NCBI GenBank assembly: GCA_036927565.1
Contig: JAYESD010000005.1
Coordinates: 91,304,301 to 91,368,300, forward strand
DNA: 64,000 bases
Reading direction: 5' to 3'
Source: Tuctoria greenei
Taxonomy: Eukaryota; Streptophyta; Magnoliopsida; Poales; Poaceae
Part shown: positions 21,441 through 32,694 of the stretch, piece by piece
How the letters are laid out: every line of letters starts with the position of its first letter
How positions within the stretch are numbered: position 1 is the stretch's first letter
Program-made: the position numbers and the translations under genes
Notes under the pieces: model-generated
Told to the model about the DNA's origin: nothing
Database searches by the model: none
What the model saw: only the letters and a program-made list of their open reading frames with translations

Positions 21441-24432
21441 GTATTGATCGCATGTATTGTAACATGGAGTGGGATGCACAGTTTGAAGACTTTCACCTCC
21501 AAGCGCTATCATTGTCAATATCAGACCACTGCCCCCTCCTGCTCTCGTATCGGGGTGGAATTCGAAGCTTCAAGGAATTCAGATTCGAAACTTTCTGGAC
21601 CAAGGTTCGGAGTTTTATGGGCATAGTTGCCTCAGCTTGGAATGTTCCTGTACGAGACCAAAAAACCCCATTGCTGGTCTCCATGGTAAGCTTCGGCCGA
21701 CAGCTGCGACACTAGGACATTCGAGTGTGAAGCTATTCGGCCAGAACAAGCAACTCAGTGAGATGGCAACGGAGATAATTAGGCAGTTAGATATTATTGA
21801 AGAGACAAGGTTGCTCATCCTGGGCGAGATCTTATTAAGAAGAGACCTAAAATCCAGGTTCCTTGGCCTGGCTGCGGTGGAGCACTCTGGCCGTAGGGCT
21901 AGTCTGGTTAAAGGAGGGCGACGCTTACACGCGTTTCTTCCACACGAAAGCTAACGACCGTAAGGGAAAGCACTATATCCCGAAGCTCCTAAACTGTAGC
22001 GGCCAGTATGCTGTCACTTATCCGGAAAAAGAGGAGGTCCTCTTTAGTCACTATATGGCGCTGCTCATAACAAAGCAAGCAGGAACCACCACCTTCAACT
22101 GGCAGCAGATGCAGCTCAGCATCCTTCAACATAACTGCCTGGCCACGCCTTTCTCCAAAGGAGAAATTTGTTCTGCTGTAAAGGAACTGCCGAATGAGAA
22201 GGCCTCGGGGACGGATGGATTCACCGGTGAATTTTACCAGTTGTGTTGGCCTGTCATCAAGGAACAGGTTACGTCGGCCTTTGCACATTTATTCATCCTT
22301 CAGGGAGGTTCCCTATTGGCTCTAAATGAGGCTTACATGACCCTGATCCCGAGAAGACAAGTGAGGCAGACAAGCCATCTGATTATAGACCAATCAGCCT
22401 CATCTCGTCTTTTGCCAAATTGGTCACCAAGGTTCTTGCTAGGAGGCTCGCAAGCATATTGATCACTTGATCCCGGTCTGTCAAAGCGCATTCATCCGCT
22501 CTAGTTGTATATAGGACAATTTCCTGTATGTGCGCAACCTAGCACACTCTTGCCGTCAAAGCAATACTCCGGTTCTGGTGCTGAAACTTGACATTTCAAA
22601 AGCCTTTGTCTCGGTATCATGGGAATTACTCCTTGAGTTGCTATTGGTGTGAGGATTTGTTGCGTGCTGGAGGGACCATCTTTCTCTTCTCTGGTCCACC
22701 TCCTCCTCCAAAGTTCTGCTAAATGGTTGCCGCGATAAACCTATTAGGCATGTCCGGGGACTGCGACAGGGGGCCCTGCTATCCCCCCACTTGTTCATCA
22801 TTGCCTTTGATATGCTGAGAAGAGTCATCGAGGTTGCCGAAGAGGAGGGTTTGCTATCGCCGCTCACCCACATTCACGCATGGATGAGGATGTAATTCTA
22901 TGTAGACGATGTGCTAATTTTTCTCAACCTTGTTCACCAGGAATTGGACGATGTGATGCGGTTGATGACCAGATCTGGCGAGGCATCCGACCTCCGAATC
23001 AGTGAAGTGAAGAGTTCAATCTACCCCATGAGATGCTCCGAAGCATTATCTGAAACCTTGCGGCAAAGTTTCCACGGTCAGGTCGCCAACCTCCCTACAA
23101 ACTATCTGGGTCTGCCTCTAACATTGTCAAGAATACGGATGAATGACTTGGATCATATAAGGGACTAGCTGGCTGCAAGGTCGGCTGGGTGGCAAAGCAA
23201 ACTCGTTGCGTTTTGTGGAAGATGGGAGCTTGTCCGAACCGTCTTAAGCTCCATGCCCACATACGCAATGATAGTCCTCAAGCTTCCAAAGATATTTCTC
23301 TCGGAAATGAGTAAAGTGCGTTGACGGTTCCTCTGGACTGGTTCTCAACACGTGCTCGGATGTGCACACAAAAGCAAAGTAAACTGGAGCACCGTGTGTC
23401 GCCCTACCGACATGGGCGGCCTCGGCATCTCGGACCTCACAAAATTTGGTCGGGCCTTGCGCTTAAGGTGGCTATGGTTTCAATGGTGATGCCCTAACAA
23501 ACCTTGGGTTGGTTCAAAGCTTCCAGTTGACGGGAAGGATGAACAACTATTCATGGTTGCAACAAAGGTCTTGATTTGTAGTGGCAGGCAAGCTAAGTTA
23601 TCGACCTCAAGCTGGTTGCATGGTGTTTCGCCAGCTTCACACTATCCTTGCTCTTCAAGCATAGGAGGCGAAGAAACCGTTCCATAGCCGATGCCCTAAA
23701 CCATGAGGCTTGGATACTAGACATTGCACATGACCTTAATGTGCCATTGCTCCAAGATTTTGTATCACTGTAGTCAGATATCAGTGATCATCACGTAGAA
23801 CAGTCGGATGAGCCGGATCAGATTCAATGGAGATTCAACCCCATCCGGTGTCTACAGTGCACAGTCCGCATACAAATTGCAGTTTCTGGGCTCATCAAAA
23901 TCACGGCAGCAGAAGCTAGTGTCGAACGCTTGGGCTCCAAATCGATGTAAGTTTTTTGCATGGTTATTTCTCCAAAATTGGATTTGGTTGGTGGATAGGC
24001 TACAATCAAGAGGCTGGCCCAATGCTTATTTCTGCCAACTTTGTATCCGTAATCTGGAGACAGTGCTGCATCTTTTCACTGAATGTTCGGTCTCGATCGA
24101 GATCTGGGAGAGCATGGCAATCTGGTTGGGCGCTCCGTCGTTGCACCGTCGAGGTGGACGTGTTGCAACCAATGGACTGGCTTGAGGGCTTGAGTAGCGG
24201 CCAACGTGGCACGAAGGCACTGAGGTCTGTTTTGATGCTCATCTGTTGGATGCTATGGAAGGAACAAAATGCTTGGGTCTTCCGAAACCTGGTTAAACCA
24301 GTCGCGCAACTCCTCCTGGAGCTCCGAGAAGAGGTGTCGCTCTGGTGCTGTGCAGGTGCGAAGGCGCTAAGGGATTTGCCCCCCCTCCCCCCCCCCCCCC
24401 CCCCCCCCCCTTCAGGCTCCTGCGGCCAATGA
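21441..24432 (+). pseudogene. LINE ORF2: end of endonuclease, RT, zf-RVT
   Basis: It begins with the endonuclease end (SLSISDHCPLLLSY, with the conserved SDH, about 21510-21550). RT motifs follow: NEKASGTDGFTGEFYQLCWP (22190-22255), RPISLIS-like (about 22390), HVRGLRQGALLSPHLF (22750-22800) and the catalytic FYVDDVLIF (about 22896-22922; FADD is usual). The C-terminal domain has NRCKFFAWL and CQLCIRNLETVLHLFTEC (about 24035-24090), a zinc-binding-like pattern, then ALRSVLMLICWMLWKEQNAWVF. There are many frameshifts. A C-rich run near 24379-24410 lies just before the stop at 24430-24432. Confidence 0.8.
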
Positions 24433-24590
24433 GGCCTGATGCTCAACCTTGCCTGATCGATGTCTCCTTTTCTGCTGGCACGTCTTTTTCCTTCGTAGTT
24501 GCCAGAACATATTGTAATTTGTGACATTTGTAAACATTTGTCTACTACATGAAATACTTGCCGGCGCTGACTGAGAGTTTTTGAAAAAAA

Positions 24591-24942
24591 TAATCACAAC
24601 TTCGTCATTCTCGCACGTTTCTTCTACGGGCAGGTGTTGCTGTAGCTACGCAGGTGGTGCCGCACTGGAGGATGAACGGTGACGTGAGCCTCTGGGTGGG
24701 GCGGAAGTGAAGGGCATGCATGTTGATGACTGCACTGCATGGTGGAGCTGTTGGCATCGCCCGGGCACGAGCTCGACGGACCTCTGTGCAGGGCTGCTCC
24801 AGGCAGGGCAGTGTGGGCTAGGCGAAGCTCATGGCTGAGCGGCGTGTGCATGTGCCGAAGCTCAGAGCGGCATCCACATCGCGCGTCGGGCCTTCGGGCG
24901 GGGAGGCATTGGGCGGCGTCTGTGGCGGCGTCTAACAGAAGA
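24591..24942. other. Unassigned GC-rich interval
   Basis: GC-rich DNA between the LINE A-tail and a possible hAT terminus. Reading frames on both strands have biased, low-complexity composition and no recognisable domain. It could be a gene fragment carried by a transposon or old host DNA. I see no gene I can support. Confidence 0.4.
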
Positions 24943-25560
24943 CAGTGGTGTAGCTCCGATTTTATGCAAGGGTGTGCCAAAACAATCTATAATTCGGTAA
25001 AGAAATTAAAATTTGTGATACATTCATATGCATGCAGTAAAAACATGTAAATATTAATTCGTCAAATGAAAATATAAAAACGTCAAAAATAATATGACAG
25101 TTTAAAATATAGGCATAAGGGAGACTTACAACACAATTTTTAAGAATTTTTCGGTCGTCGCTTTCTTATTCCTCGGTTGCTTTCTTAGCTGCATGTTTCT
25201 AAAAAAGAGATACAATGTCTCCGCTTCTCTTCATAACGGAACTGTTGTAAGAAAACAAATATTTGTGTAAGTATTATATTAATATAATAGAACTCATATA
25301 TGAGGATAAAAATTATTGATGACCTATATGTTCCTAATATACTGATAAATTATTGACAAGAATGTGTGCAAAAAGAAGAATACAAGAAATTTATCTAACC
25401 ACAACAAAAAAATACATAGGAACCAACACGAACAAGTTTTTTAAGTTGTTATCAATCTCGGATCATGTTAATAATTACCTCGCCATTATGATCTCAGAGG
25501 CGATCTTGCCGCGGGTTGTTCACTCTCGATTGAAGGAAGATTGGACGAAGGATTGTTGTT
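24943..25560. mobile_element. Possible hAT transposon fragment
   Basis: CAGTGGTGTAGCTCC at 24943, followed by an AAGGGTGTGCC motif, resembles the CAGTGGCGGAGC-type termini of plant hAT elements. The interior is AT-rich and shows no transposase domain. On the minus strand the right end looks like a short exon with a splice donor (about 25475). The other terminus is absent because element H adjoins at 25561. Termini alone are weak evidence. Confidence 0.35.
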
Positions 25561-27233
25561 TATGACACCCAGTTCTGAGAATGAACCAAGTGTGACACAT
25601 ATGTGTGCCCAGGATGTTCATCACGCATACATGAGTGCATCACAAATGATATTTAATAATAACCATGTTTCAGATAATACATAGTACCTTATTACAATAT
25701 CCAAATAGTCTCGAATACAAGGTTCTAGTAATACTGCAGCAGAAAAACTAAGCACTAGTAGGCTCCATCTCCACGGGCAATTTGATGATAACGCACACGC
25801 CTAGTACTCCTCATAATCCTACGGATACTCCAAATTATCACATTTTACTGAATAAATGTGGGAATAGCAAGAGTGAGTACATGTTGTACCCAACAACTGT
25901 GGGAAAGTATGACATATAGCTAAAACAAGGTTGATAATAATGGTTTATTGCGGAAAAGTACATTTCATTCATGAAAACAAGAAAATGCGACTTATGATTA
26001 TTATGTGAGGTCAATTCCCATCATAACCCTTGTAACCAACAATACCATACCCAATTCCATGAATTACCAATCACCAACCATAAATAACCAACAACATAAA
26101 TAACCATATCCATCCATACTCAAGTAACCGTAACCAATGTCCAATTCCAGCCCATATTCAATACTCAGGTCCATAACTTTAATCATCTGAGGGTACAGGT
26201 CGCTCGTAACCGGGAGCACGACTATCATAATAGTTTTACACTTTGCAGAGGTGGCACCACTTTACCCACAAGTTCGTGATTTCATCACCTTCCGATGACT
26301 AAGAACCTCCATTATGTTTTCTCACACTTACATAGGTGTGTGGCCAAGAGATCACAAAATAGCCTTTACAAAGTGACTACAGCATGCTGTGGACCCACTA
26401 AGGTTTCACCGAAGGTAATGTCTCCAACTGAGCACATCCATCCAAGGGCCCCCTCTTGTACCGTTTGGATCCCAGGGTAGTCCCGCCACTATTACAAACC
26501 TAATTAACTCCAATTCCCCCAGCCTTCCATATAATCCGAACGATGTTGGTAATAGACTAATTAAACTGCTAAGCTGCATTAATAGTTGGCCCTGTGGTGG
26601 CACTGTTATCCTGGGCGGTCGCTTCCGAACCGGTCCTTAAATCTAAAGCAAGCAAAACCACCAAATCATCGAACCTATTCCACATAACCTGCTTGCTTAG
26701 ATCATAGGTTCCATGTTGCTAAAGAGTCATTATCATCAATTCACATAGTTCATATGTTTATTATTCATAATTAAGCCATTTGGTTATTCCTAGTCCCAAT
26801 TAAGTAAAGTAGAGCAAAAGAGTAAAATACCCTTCCCGACTCTCTACAAAATATCCCGAGCGACAAGGATGGGCATACAAGTCTAGTAAACACCTATTAT
26901 GGGTTTTCCCATTAATTTGACACAAGTATGCAAGTTCGAAATAAAACATTTGAAAACAGCATCGTTCAAGGGCACTTGCCTTGCTCCAGTGGCTGGTTTG
27001 GATTGAGTGCTTTAAAGTTCTAGTGTTGAAGGTCCTCAAAAGCACCTTCTAGAACATTTTCTTCTATTCAGCGCGACAAACATGCGAAACAAGCATTGCA
27101 ATCAATAAATATGCATATATTACACAATATGTCATGATATGCATGAGTGATGCCAATTATGATGTCGTACATGTTATTAGGTTACTGTATTGCTTACTAA
27201 CTACTTACAATTGAGTTTTATGCGGTTGGGCAA
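25561..27233 (-). repeat. 3' LTR of element H, first piece (U5, R, part of the transcribed region)
   Basis: Homologous to 5176-6880 of the element B LTR, including the hairpin block (about 26160-26690) with ACTATCATAATAGT (26221-26234, one mismatch from a palindrome) and CACACTTACATAGGTGTG (about 26322-26339). It stops at GGCAA (27229-27233), and the same LTR resumes after element G at 40118. Confidence 0.8.
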
Positions 27234-30106
27234 TGTAACACCCGCATTTTCATCCATCATGCAATGCATACATTCTAATACATGTCTAACACTAATCCAC
27301 ATGAAAAGGAACAAGTTTAAAATGAATTTAGAGCAAAACCACACGTAAGAAATTTGGGAAGTGCGGACTAGTCTGTTTTTAGTGTGGACTAGTCCGATTT
27401 CTCTCTGACCTCCATCGGACATGTCCGTTTCCGTGCGGACTATTCCCGTTTTTGCCTCTGGACACTTTCGGACTTGTTTGCTCCGTTGCGGACTAGTCCA
27501 GTATTCTAATTCCTCAAAATTTTGATAAGTCCCTAGACTTGTCCGGACTTGTCCGGTATTCCAGCGGACTTGTCCGTTTTCCCAGTGACTAAAATCGGAC
27601 TTGTCTGATTTTGGCCAGACTTGTCTGATTTTCCTCTGATCAAGTTCGGACTTGTCCGATATAGTCCGGACTTGTCTGTTTTTGCCTCTGTCAATCTTCG
27701 AACTAGTCCGGCCCTTTTCGGACTTGTCCTGTAAATTGCGATTCCAAATTGATCTTCTGTCCCACGATTTGGTTTTGGGTTTTACCTTAAGTGGACCTAA
27801 GGACGTCATGTCTAGCTCTTTTTGGAGCCCATGTGGGACCCCACACCGGCCTCCACCCACCCCAAACTCGAATTCATTGAAACCCTACCTCTCCACCTCT
27901 ATATAAACAACCCCACCCCTTGACTTTACATCCTTTTGCCTCAATTGAAGACCACAAAACCCTAGTTCATGGAGAGCCACCATCAAGGAGGGAGAAGGAG
28001 ATCCCGAGCAAGAAGAAGAAGAGGAGGAAACGAAAGAGGATCAAGATCTCCATCGAGTTTTCATTCTTCATCACCAATTCACCATCAAGTTCTTCGTCAA
28101 CCCTAGATCTTCAAGATCCAAGTGTTGTCACCAAAACCCTTGATTCATTGGAGTTCTAAACACCTGATACACCTTCTACTTCCTCTTTTCTCACGTGAAT
28201 TCAACCCCGTTTCTCCAAAGTCACGTCAATCTAGAAAACCTAGTTCGCTGTTCCTGCGACAGGCAGACTAGTCCGGTCCCAAGCGGACTAGTCCGATTTT
28301 GCAATCTGTTTCCTGCTGAATTAATTCTAAATTGATTCGAATCAATTCCGAACCTGTACAAACTTGTTAATAACCATTAGAACTAGTTAAGAAACATTAA
28401 AAGCAACTCATTAACTAGTTTTGCTTTGCATTTGCATTAACCATGCAGGTCATGTCATATTGAGTAATATATGTGCACTTATTGATTGTATTTCTTGTCT
28501 TGTATGTTATTGTGCTGTTTAGACAGATTTGCGCTAGAGGGTGCTGCGGAGGACCTCCAGCACCAGGAGTTTGATGTCTTTGATCCCAACCAAGCCCAAG
28601 AGCAAGACAAGTGTACTTGAACATATTAATCCTGTTTTTACAATAAATGTTTTGATTTCAAAATTGCATGCTTGTGTCAATTTGATGGAAATCCTATGGT
28701 AGGAAGTTACTAGCTTTGTTCAACCACCCTTGTCACCTGGAATTCATGGTAGAGAGTCGGGAAAGGCTTTTTACCTTTTTGCTTTGCTTAATTAATTGGA
28801 ATGGGAAAGCAACTATATTATCTAATTATGCATTAATGAGATTACGGTTAATATGAACTGGTTAATATGACATGGTAATGAGTGATCTAAGCAAGCATGG
28901 TATGTGGATGCGTTGGATGTTATGGTGGTTTGGCTTGCTTTAGATCTAAGGACCGGTTCATGGAGCGACCATCCAGGATTTACAGTGCCACCACAAGGCC
29001 AAGTATGTGTGCGCCATAGCTGATTAATTAGGGTATTGCTAGTACTGCATGGATCATTTGGAGCATCGGGGAAGGGGAGTCAGATTGGGTTTGGATATGG
29101 TTGGCGGGACTCCCTGAGATCCGAATGGCACAAGAGGGGGCCCTTGGTTGAAGATGTGCTCAGTTGGAGACATTGCCACCAGTGAAACCTCAGTGGGTCC
29201 GTGCATGCTAGTAGTTCCTTTGTAAATGCTATTTTGTGATCTCTTGGCCACACACCTAAGCAAGCGTGAGACGGCATAATAAATGTTCTAGTCAGTGAAA
29301 GGTGATGAAATCACAAACATGTGGGTAAAGCAGTACAACCTATGCATAGTGCGTCTAAAAACTATCATGATAGTCGTGCTCCCAGTCACGAGCAACCTGT
29401 ACCCTCACATGATTAGTGGGGTTTGGTTTTGGGGTGGTTTGGTATTGGTTTATGTTTGTGGTTGATAGCATGGTTATGACTATGAATTGAATTATGGTTT
29501 ATGGCAATAGATATGGTTATAGGAAAAGGTGAAATCTGGAATATGGATGATGGTAATGAATCATGGATTGGTACTATGATAACTACATATTTTATGATGG
29601 GTTTACTTCACATACTTATAATATATTGTTTTTCAAATGTTTTAATGTACTTTTCAGCACTTAGCCTTTATTATTGTCGTCATTTGAATCAGCTACATGT
29701 CATACTATCCACACTTGCTGAGTATGACATGTACTCACCCTTGCAATTCCCCCACCAACAGTTGCAGGTCAGGATTGGGAGTATATCGATGATAATGCGG
29801 AGTTCTAGGTCGTGTCTGCCGTCAGCTTTGTCTGTTGTGTTGATTGGAGCTGCGCTATACCCTTATCCCCTATTGCTTAGTTGCTTATTTAGTTAATTTC
29901 TGCTGCATTAGTTCAAACTTGTCATTAATATTCATTAGAGCTTGTATTCGAGGATATTATAAATTGTGTAATAAAAGTGGTTAATTAATCATATTCTGTG
30001 GTAATTTTCTATATATCCTTTTGTGAATGCACTCGTGTATGTGTGTTGAACGTCCTGGGCACACATATGCGTTCACTTGGTTCTTTTTTCGGAACCGGGT
30101 GTCACA
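27234..30106 (+). repeat. 5' LTR of element G
   Basis: The 2873-bp LTR begins TGTAACACCC and ends GGGTGTCACA. It has the densest palindrome array of the window: about 14 GGACTTGTCC- or GGACTAGTCC-like motifs between 27363 and 27730, two overlapping at about 27540, and two more at about 28266 and 28283. Its hairpin block (about 28930-29420) contains CTATGCATAG (29340-29349), GTGATGAAATCAC (29302-29314) and ACTATCATGATAGT (29361-29374). Confidence 0.85.
27900..27908 (+). promoter_or_regulatory. TATA box of the element G LTR
   Basis: TATATAAAC follows CTCCACCTC, the same position and C-rich context as in the LTRs of A, B and H. Palindrome motifs lie upstream (27363-27730) and 360-380 bp downstream. 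Confidence 0.6.
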
Positions 30107-30109
30107 AAT

Positions 30110-30120
30110 TGGTATCAGAG
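30110..30120 (+). other. Primer-binding site of element G
   Basis: TGGTATCAGAG begins three bases after the LTR end and matches the iMet-tRNA primer site used by most plant Ty3/gypsy elements. It is not a tRNA gene. Confidence 0.8.
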
Positions 30121-30376
30121 TCACAGGTTGACTGTAGGACGGAACCTAGATAGAATGGACACTTTAGAGCACATAGGAGCACTCAGGAATCAATGTGTTT
30201 TTGCTTGGTGTGATGTTTGCTATGTATTGTTTGCTTGTGTGCTTAGTAGAGGATTTTGGGATGCTTTAGCATTGCCATGTCCAAATAGGCTAGTATAGTT
30301 AGTTGTTTAGTTTCATATCCCTTGATGCATATAGTTGGGGACGTTTTCTCAATTCTTATCTCTTGCTTTTCTTCAG

Positions 30377-30665
30377 GTGGTGAGGACTCGCAACCAGAGG
30401 GATGGCAATGATGAGGAGGAGAACAATAGACAAGGACCCATCCAAGGAGCTATCAACCTTGAGCAGCTATTGGCTATGCAAAACTAGCTCATGCGGACCA
30501 TAATTTAGACTATGGGACAGCTGCAGGCTGGCAACAACAACAAGCAGCCCCGCGTGCCTCCACCGCCACCCCCACCTCCTCACAACCGATTGGGGGAATT
30601 CATGAGGACTAGGCCACCGACCTTTGCTCAAGCTGTTGACCCTATGAATGTTGATGATTGGCTCA
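30377..30665 (+). pseudogene. Element G gag, 5' part
   Basis: The frame VVRTRNQRDGNDEEENN aligns with the gag start of B, but the start codon reads GTG (30377) instead of ATG and follows a CTTCAG sequence. Next come LEQLLAMQN, a TAG at about 30485 where CAG is expected, a proline-rich run (about 30556-30580), and NRLGEFMRTRPPTFAQ, DPMNVDDWL. The frame is cut between Leu and Lys-Ser-Val by element I and resumes at 38258. Confidence 0.8.
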
Positions 30666-31534
30666 TGATGAGGACATCAACACCCTCGATACATTCACAC
30701 CAACTCAGCTACCGGTTTCTGGTCCGATCACTCGCGCTCGTGCACGTCAACTAAACTATGAGGTGAACTCGTTCTTAGCCTTATGTCCATCTTATCTAGA
30801 CCGTGGAACTACGTGCTTTCTTGTTTTGCTTAGGAACAATAGAGAGGAGCCAATGGGAAGGGAATTCGCGCGGATGGGATTTGGACAGCAGAACAGCACC
30901 AACTTGTGACGGCCACCACGATTTCATACGGACTCCGATCTGGGCGTTCAAGTACTTCCTGGAAAGACTATCAAGTCTACTTTCAAACGGATCTGGCCTC
31001 ATGTCCATATCTATTCTGAGTCAGCCGCAATAGTTATTTTAATACCAAGACCTTTTTCTGTCCAGGGTGCTGCATCACCAAAATTGGGCCCATGGCCCAT
31101 GTATCGTTTGGAGTCCATTAGGGACTCGTGATTAGGGTTTCTCACGACCCTAGGGAGGTAATAAATAGTAGCAGCCGCCCTCATTAGCTGGTGGGTTTTT
31201 GTTTATTCGTAAGTTAGCTTCTGCTGCTTCCTTGTACACGCGCGTGTCGACTAGATCGCCCGTCTACTTGTATCCAGAACCCCACTTTTGATTGATTCAA
31301 CAGATAAGTGCTTGTTCTTCTTGTTCTTGCGTGTTCTTCGATTGCTTGCAGGAACAAAGGCCCTCGTGGTCAGGTTGATTGTGCGCCAGCAAGATCAATA
31401 CAACTTCGGAGTCGGTGTACCGATCGCTAAGGCGCATCGTCTTGGGGACGGTGTAGTCGGATCGCCAACGTCTTCTCCTCCACAAATCGAACCCTCCTAT
31501 TCTCATCGAAAGATCAGGAACCAAGATCCTATCA
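30666..31534 (+). repeat. 5' LTR of element I
   Basis: The 869-bp LTR begins TGATGAGGACATC and ends AAGATCCTATCA. A TATA-like TAATAAATAG is at 31159-31168. The first about 240 bp are the same sequence that encodes the pol C-terminus in the 3' LTR; in this copy they have no upstream coding context and follow G gag. Confidence 0.9.
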
Positions 31535-31536
31535 AG

Positions 31537-31548
31537 TGGTATCAGAGC
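31537..31548 (+). other. Primer-binding site of element I
   Basis: TGGTATCAGAGC is a full match to the common iMet-tRNA priming sequence, two bases after the LTR end. Confidence 0.85.
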
Positions 31549-31784
31549 AAGGTTAATCGGTGAGAGTGCTACCATTACTTTTCTTTCCGCTGTTATCATC
31601 CTATAGTCCAGAAAAAGCCCAAAAAAATACTAGATCTGTTTTTTTCCATTATTCCTAGACCATTGTGCCTTTTACTTTCTCCACTTAGTCAAGACTTGTT
31701 GAGTTCATGGTTGCTTCAACGAGTCAAGTTGCTGGTCTTTAGTTTTGCACCACTAGAGTTTCGAGTTCGTGTCACATTCGGTCA

Positions 31785-32097
31785 CCTAGTTCGAGTCAGA
31801 TTCGTAGTTCGAGTTTGAGTCGGATTACTAGTTTGAGTTTGAATTAGATTGCTACTTCGAGTTTGAGTCGGATTACTAGTTCGAGTTTGAGTCGGATTAC
31901 AAGTTCAAATCATATTTCTACTTTGAGTTTGAGTCGGATTGCTAGTTCGAGTTTGAGTCAGATTACAAGTTCAAATCAGATTGCTACTTCGAGTTTGAGT
32001 CAGATTGCTAGTTCGAGTTTGAGTCTGATTACTAGTTCGAGTTCGAATCAGATTGCTACTTCGAGTTTGAGTCAGATTAGTCATTTGAGTTTGACAA
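31785..32097 (+). repeat. Leader minisatellite with 24-bp and 18-bp units
   Basis: About a dozen units of the form TTCGAGTTTGAGTCGGATTA plus CTAG, alternating with 18-bp versions starting GTTCAAATC. The array keeps a three-base phase and can be read as Ser/Arg/Ile-rich repeats (31863 onward), but it sits in the untranslated leader upstream of gag. Element F has the same array at 58316-58560. Confidence 0.8.
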
Positions 32098-32240
32098 CAA
32101 GAAAAAGGCAAGTGCAAAATCAAAAGCCGCACAAAAGCCACAAGCAATTAGAGAAGAAAAAAAAGGCAAGTGCAAAATCAAAAGCCGCACAAAAGCCACA
32201 AGCAATTAGAGAAGAAAAAAAAAGGCAAGTGCAAGATCAA
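32098..32240 (+). repeat. Three copies of a 55-60-bp A-rich unit in the leader
   Basis: AAAAAGGCAAGTGCAAAATC, AAAAGCCGCACAAAAGCCAC and AAGCAATTAGAGAAG recur three times, the last copy partial. Family-2 CRM leaders (about 48925-49020) carry a looser version built on AAAAAGGCACGTGCAAAG. Confidence 0.75.
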
Positions 32241-32694
32241 AAGCCGCATGTGCAAATTTTGTTCTAGGGTCTCCTAATTCCATCTAGAGAGAGTTTGGAT
32301 GACCACCCCAACAAAAAAACGAAAAAAAGAAAGAAAAAAAATCAGATTGTTGTTTGGGGTGTTTTTGGTGACGACATTGGTGTCTCGGCTCGCATCTCTA
32401 GTACGGTCTAGACTAAGATCAGCACAGTACCGTCGTAGAATATTTATTCAGCTTGTTGTGATTAACGTGGTGAAAGTTTGCTCCTTGTGCTAGTTCAGCC
32501 ACCTAAAGCCATAGATTGACACCTGCTCTTGAAGTTGTTCATTACTTGCTGGTTGCCATCACCTTCTTGCTGAGCTTTGTAAGAACAGGTAAGAGCTTGA
32601 TTGAATAGGTTGAGAGTGAGCGAATTATCTCCACCAGCACCTTTGTAGCTAGGGATAACGTTACCCTTTCATATTGGATTTTTTTCTACTAACC

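Larger units (their letters stand above)
17806..24590 (+). mobile_element. L1-type non-LTR retrotransposon (LINE), 5'-truncated
   Basis: The order is an ORF1-like region, then ORF2 with apurinic endonuclease, reverse transcriptase and a C-terminal zf-RVT domain, then a short 3' region ending in A7 at 24584-24590. This is the plant L1 arrangement. A solo LTR (20355-21440) interrupts ORF2. Without it the LINE is about 5.7 kb. ORF1 begins mid-protein, so the 5' end is missing. I could not find a target duplication: DNA after the A-tail (TAATCACAAC) does not match DNA before 17806. Confidence 0.8.

Noticed and set aside
24378..24527. Polyproline or polyglycine protein near the LINE 3' end
   Set aside because: Caused by a long C homopolymer; the minus-strand glycine-rich frame is its complement.
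30110..30120. tRNA gene at the primer-binding sites
   Set aside because: Only about 12 bases match the 3' end of iMet-tRNA; no cloverleaf is present.
31863..32267. Ser/Arg-repeat protein (SRITSS type) in the CRM leader
   Set aside because: It lies between PBS and gag, with no conserved start; treated as an untranslated minisatellite, with its open phase noted as a finding.
32674..32694. Upstream start for element I gag, adding MDFFLLT
   Set aside because: The upstream Met is not conserved in element F, while MAGGANTN is conserved and matches the gag start in family 2.
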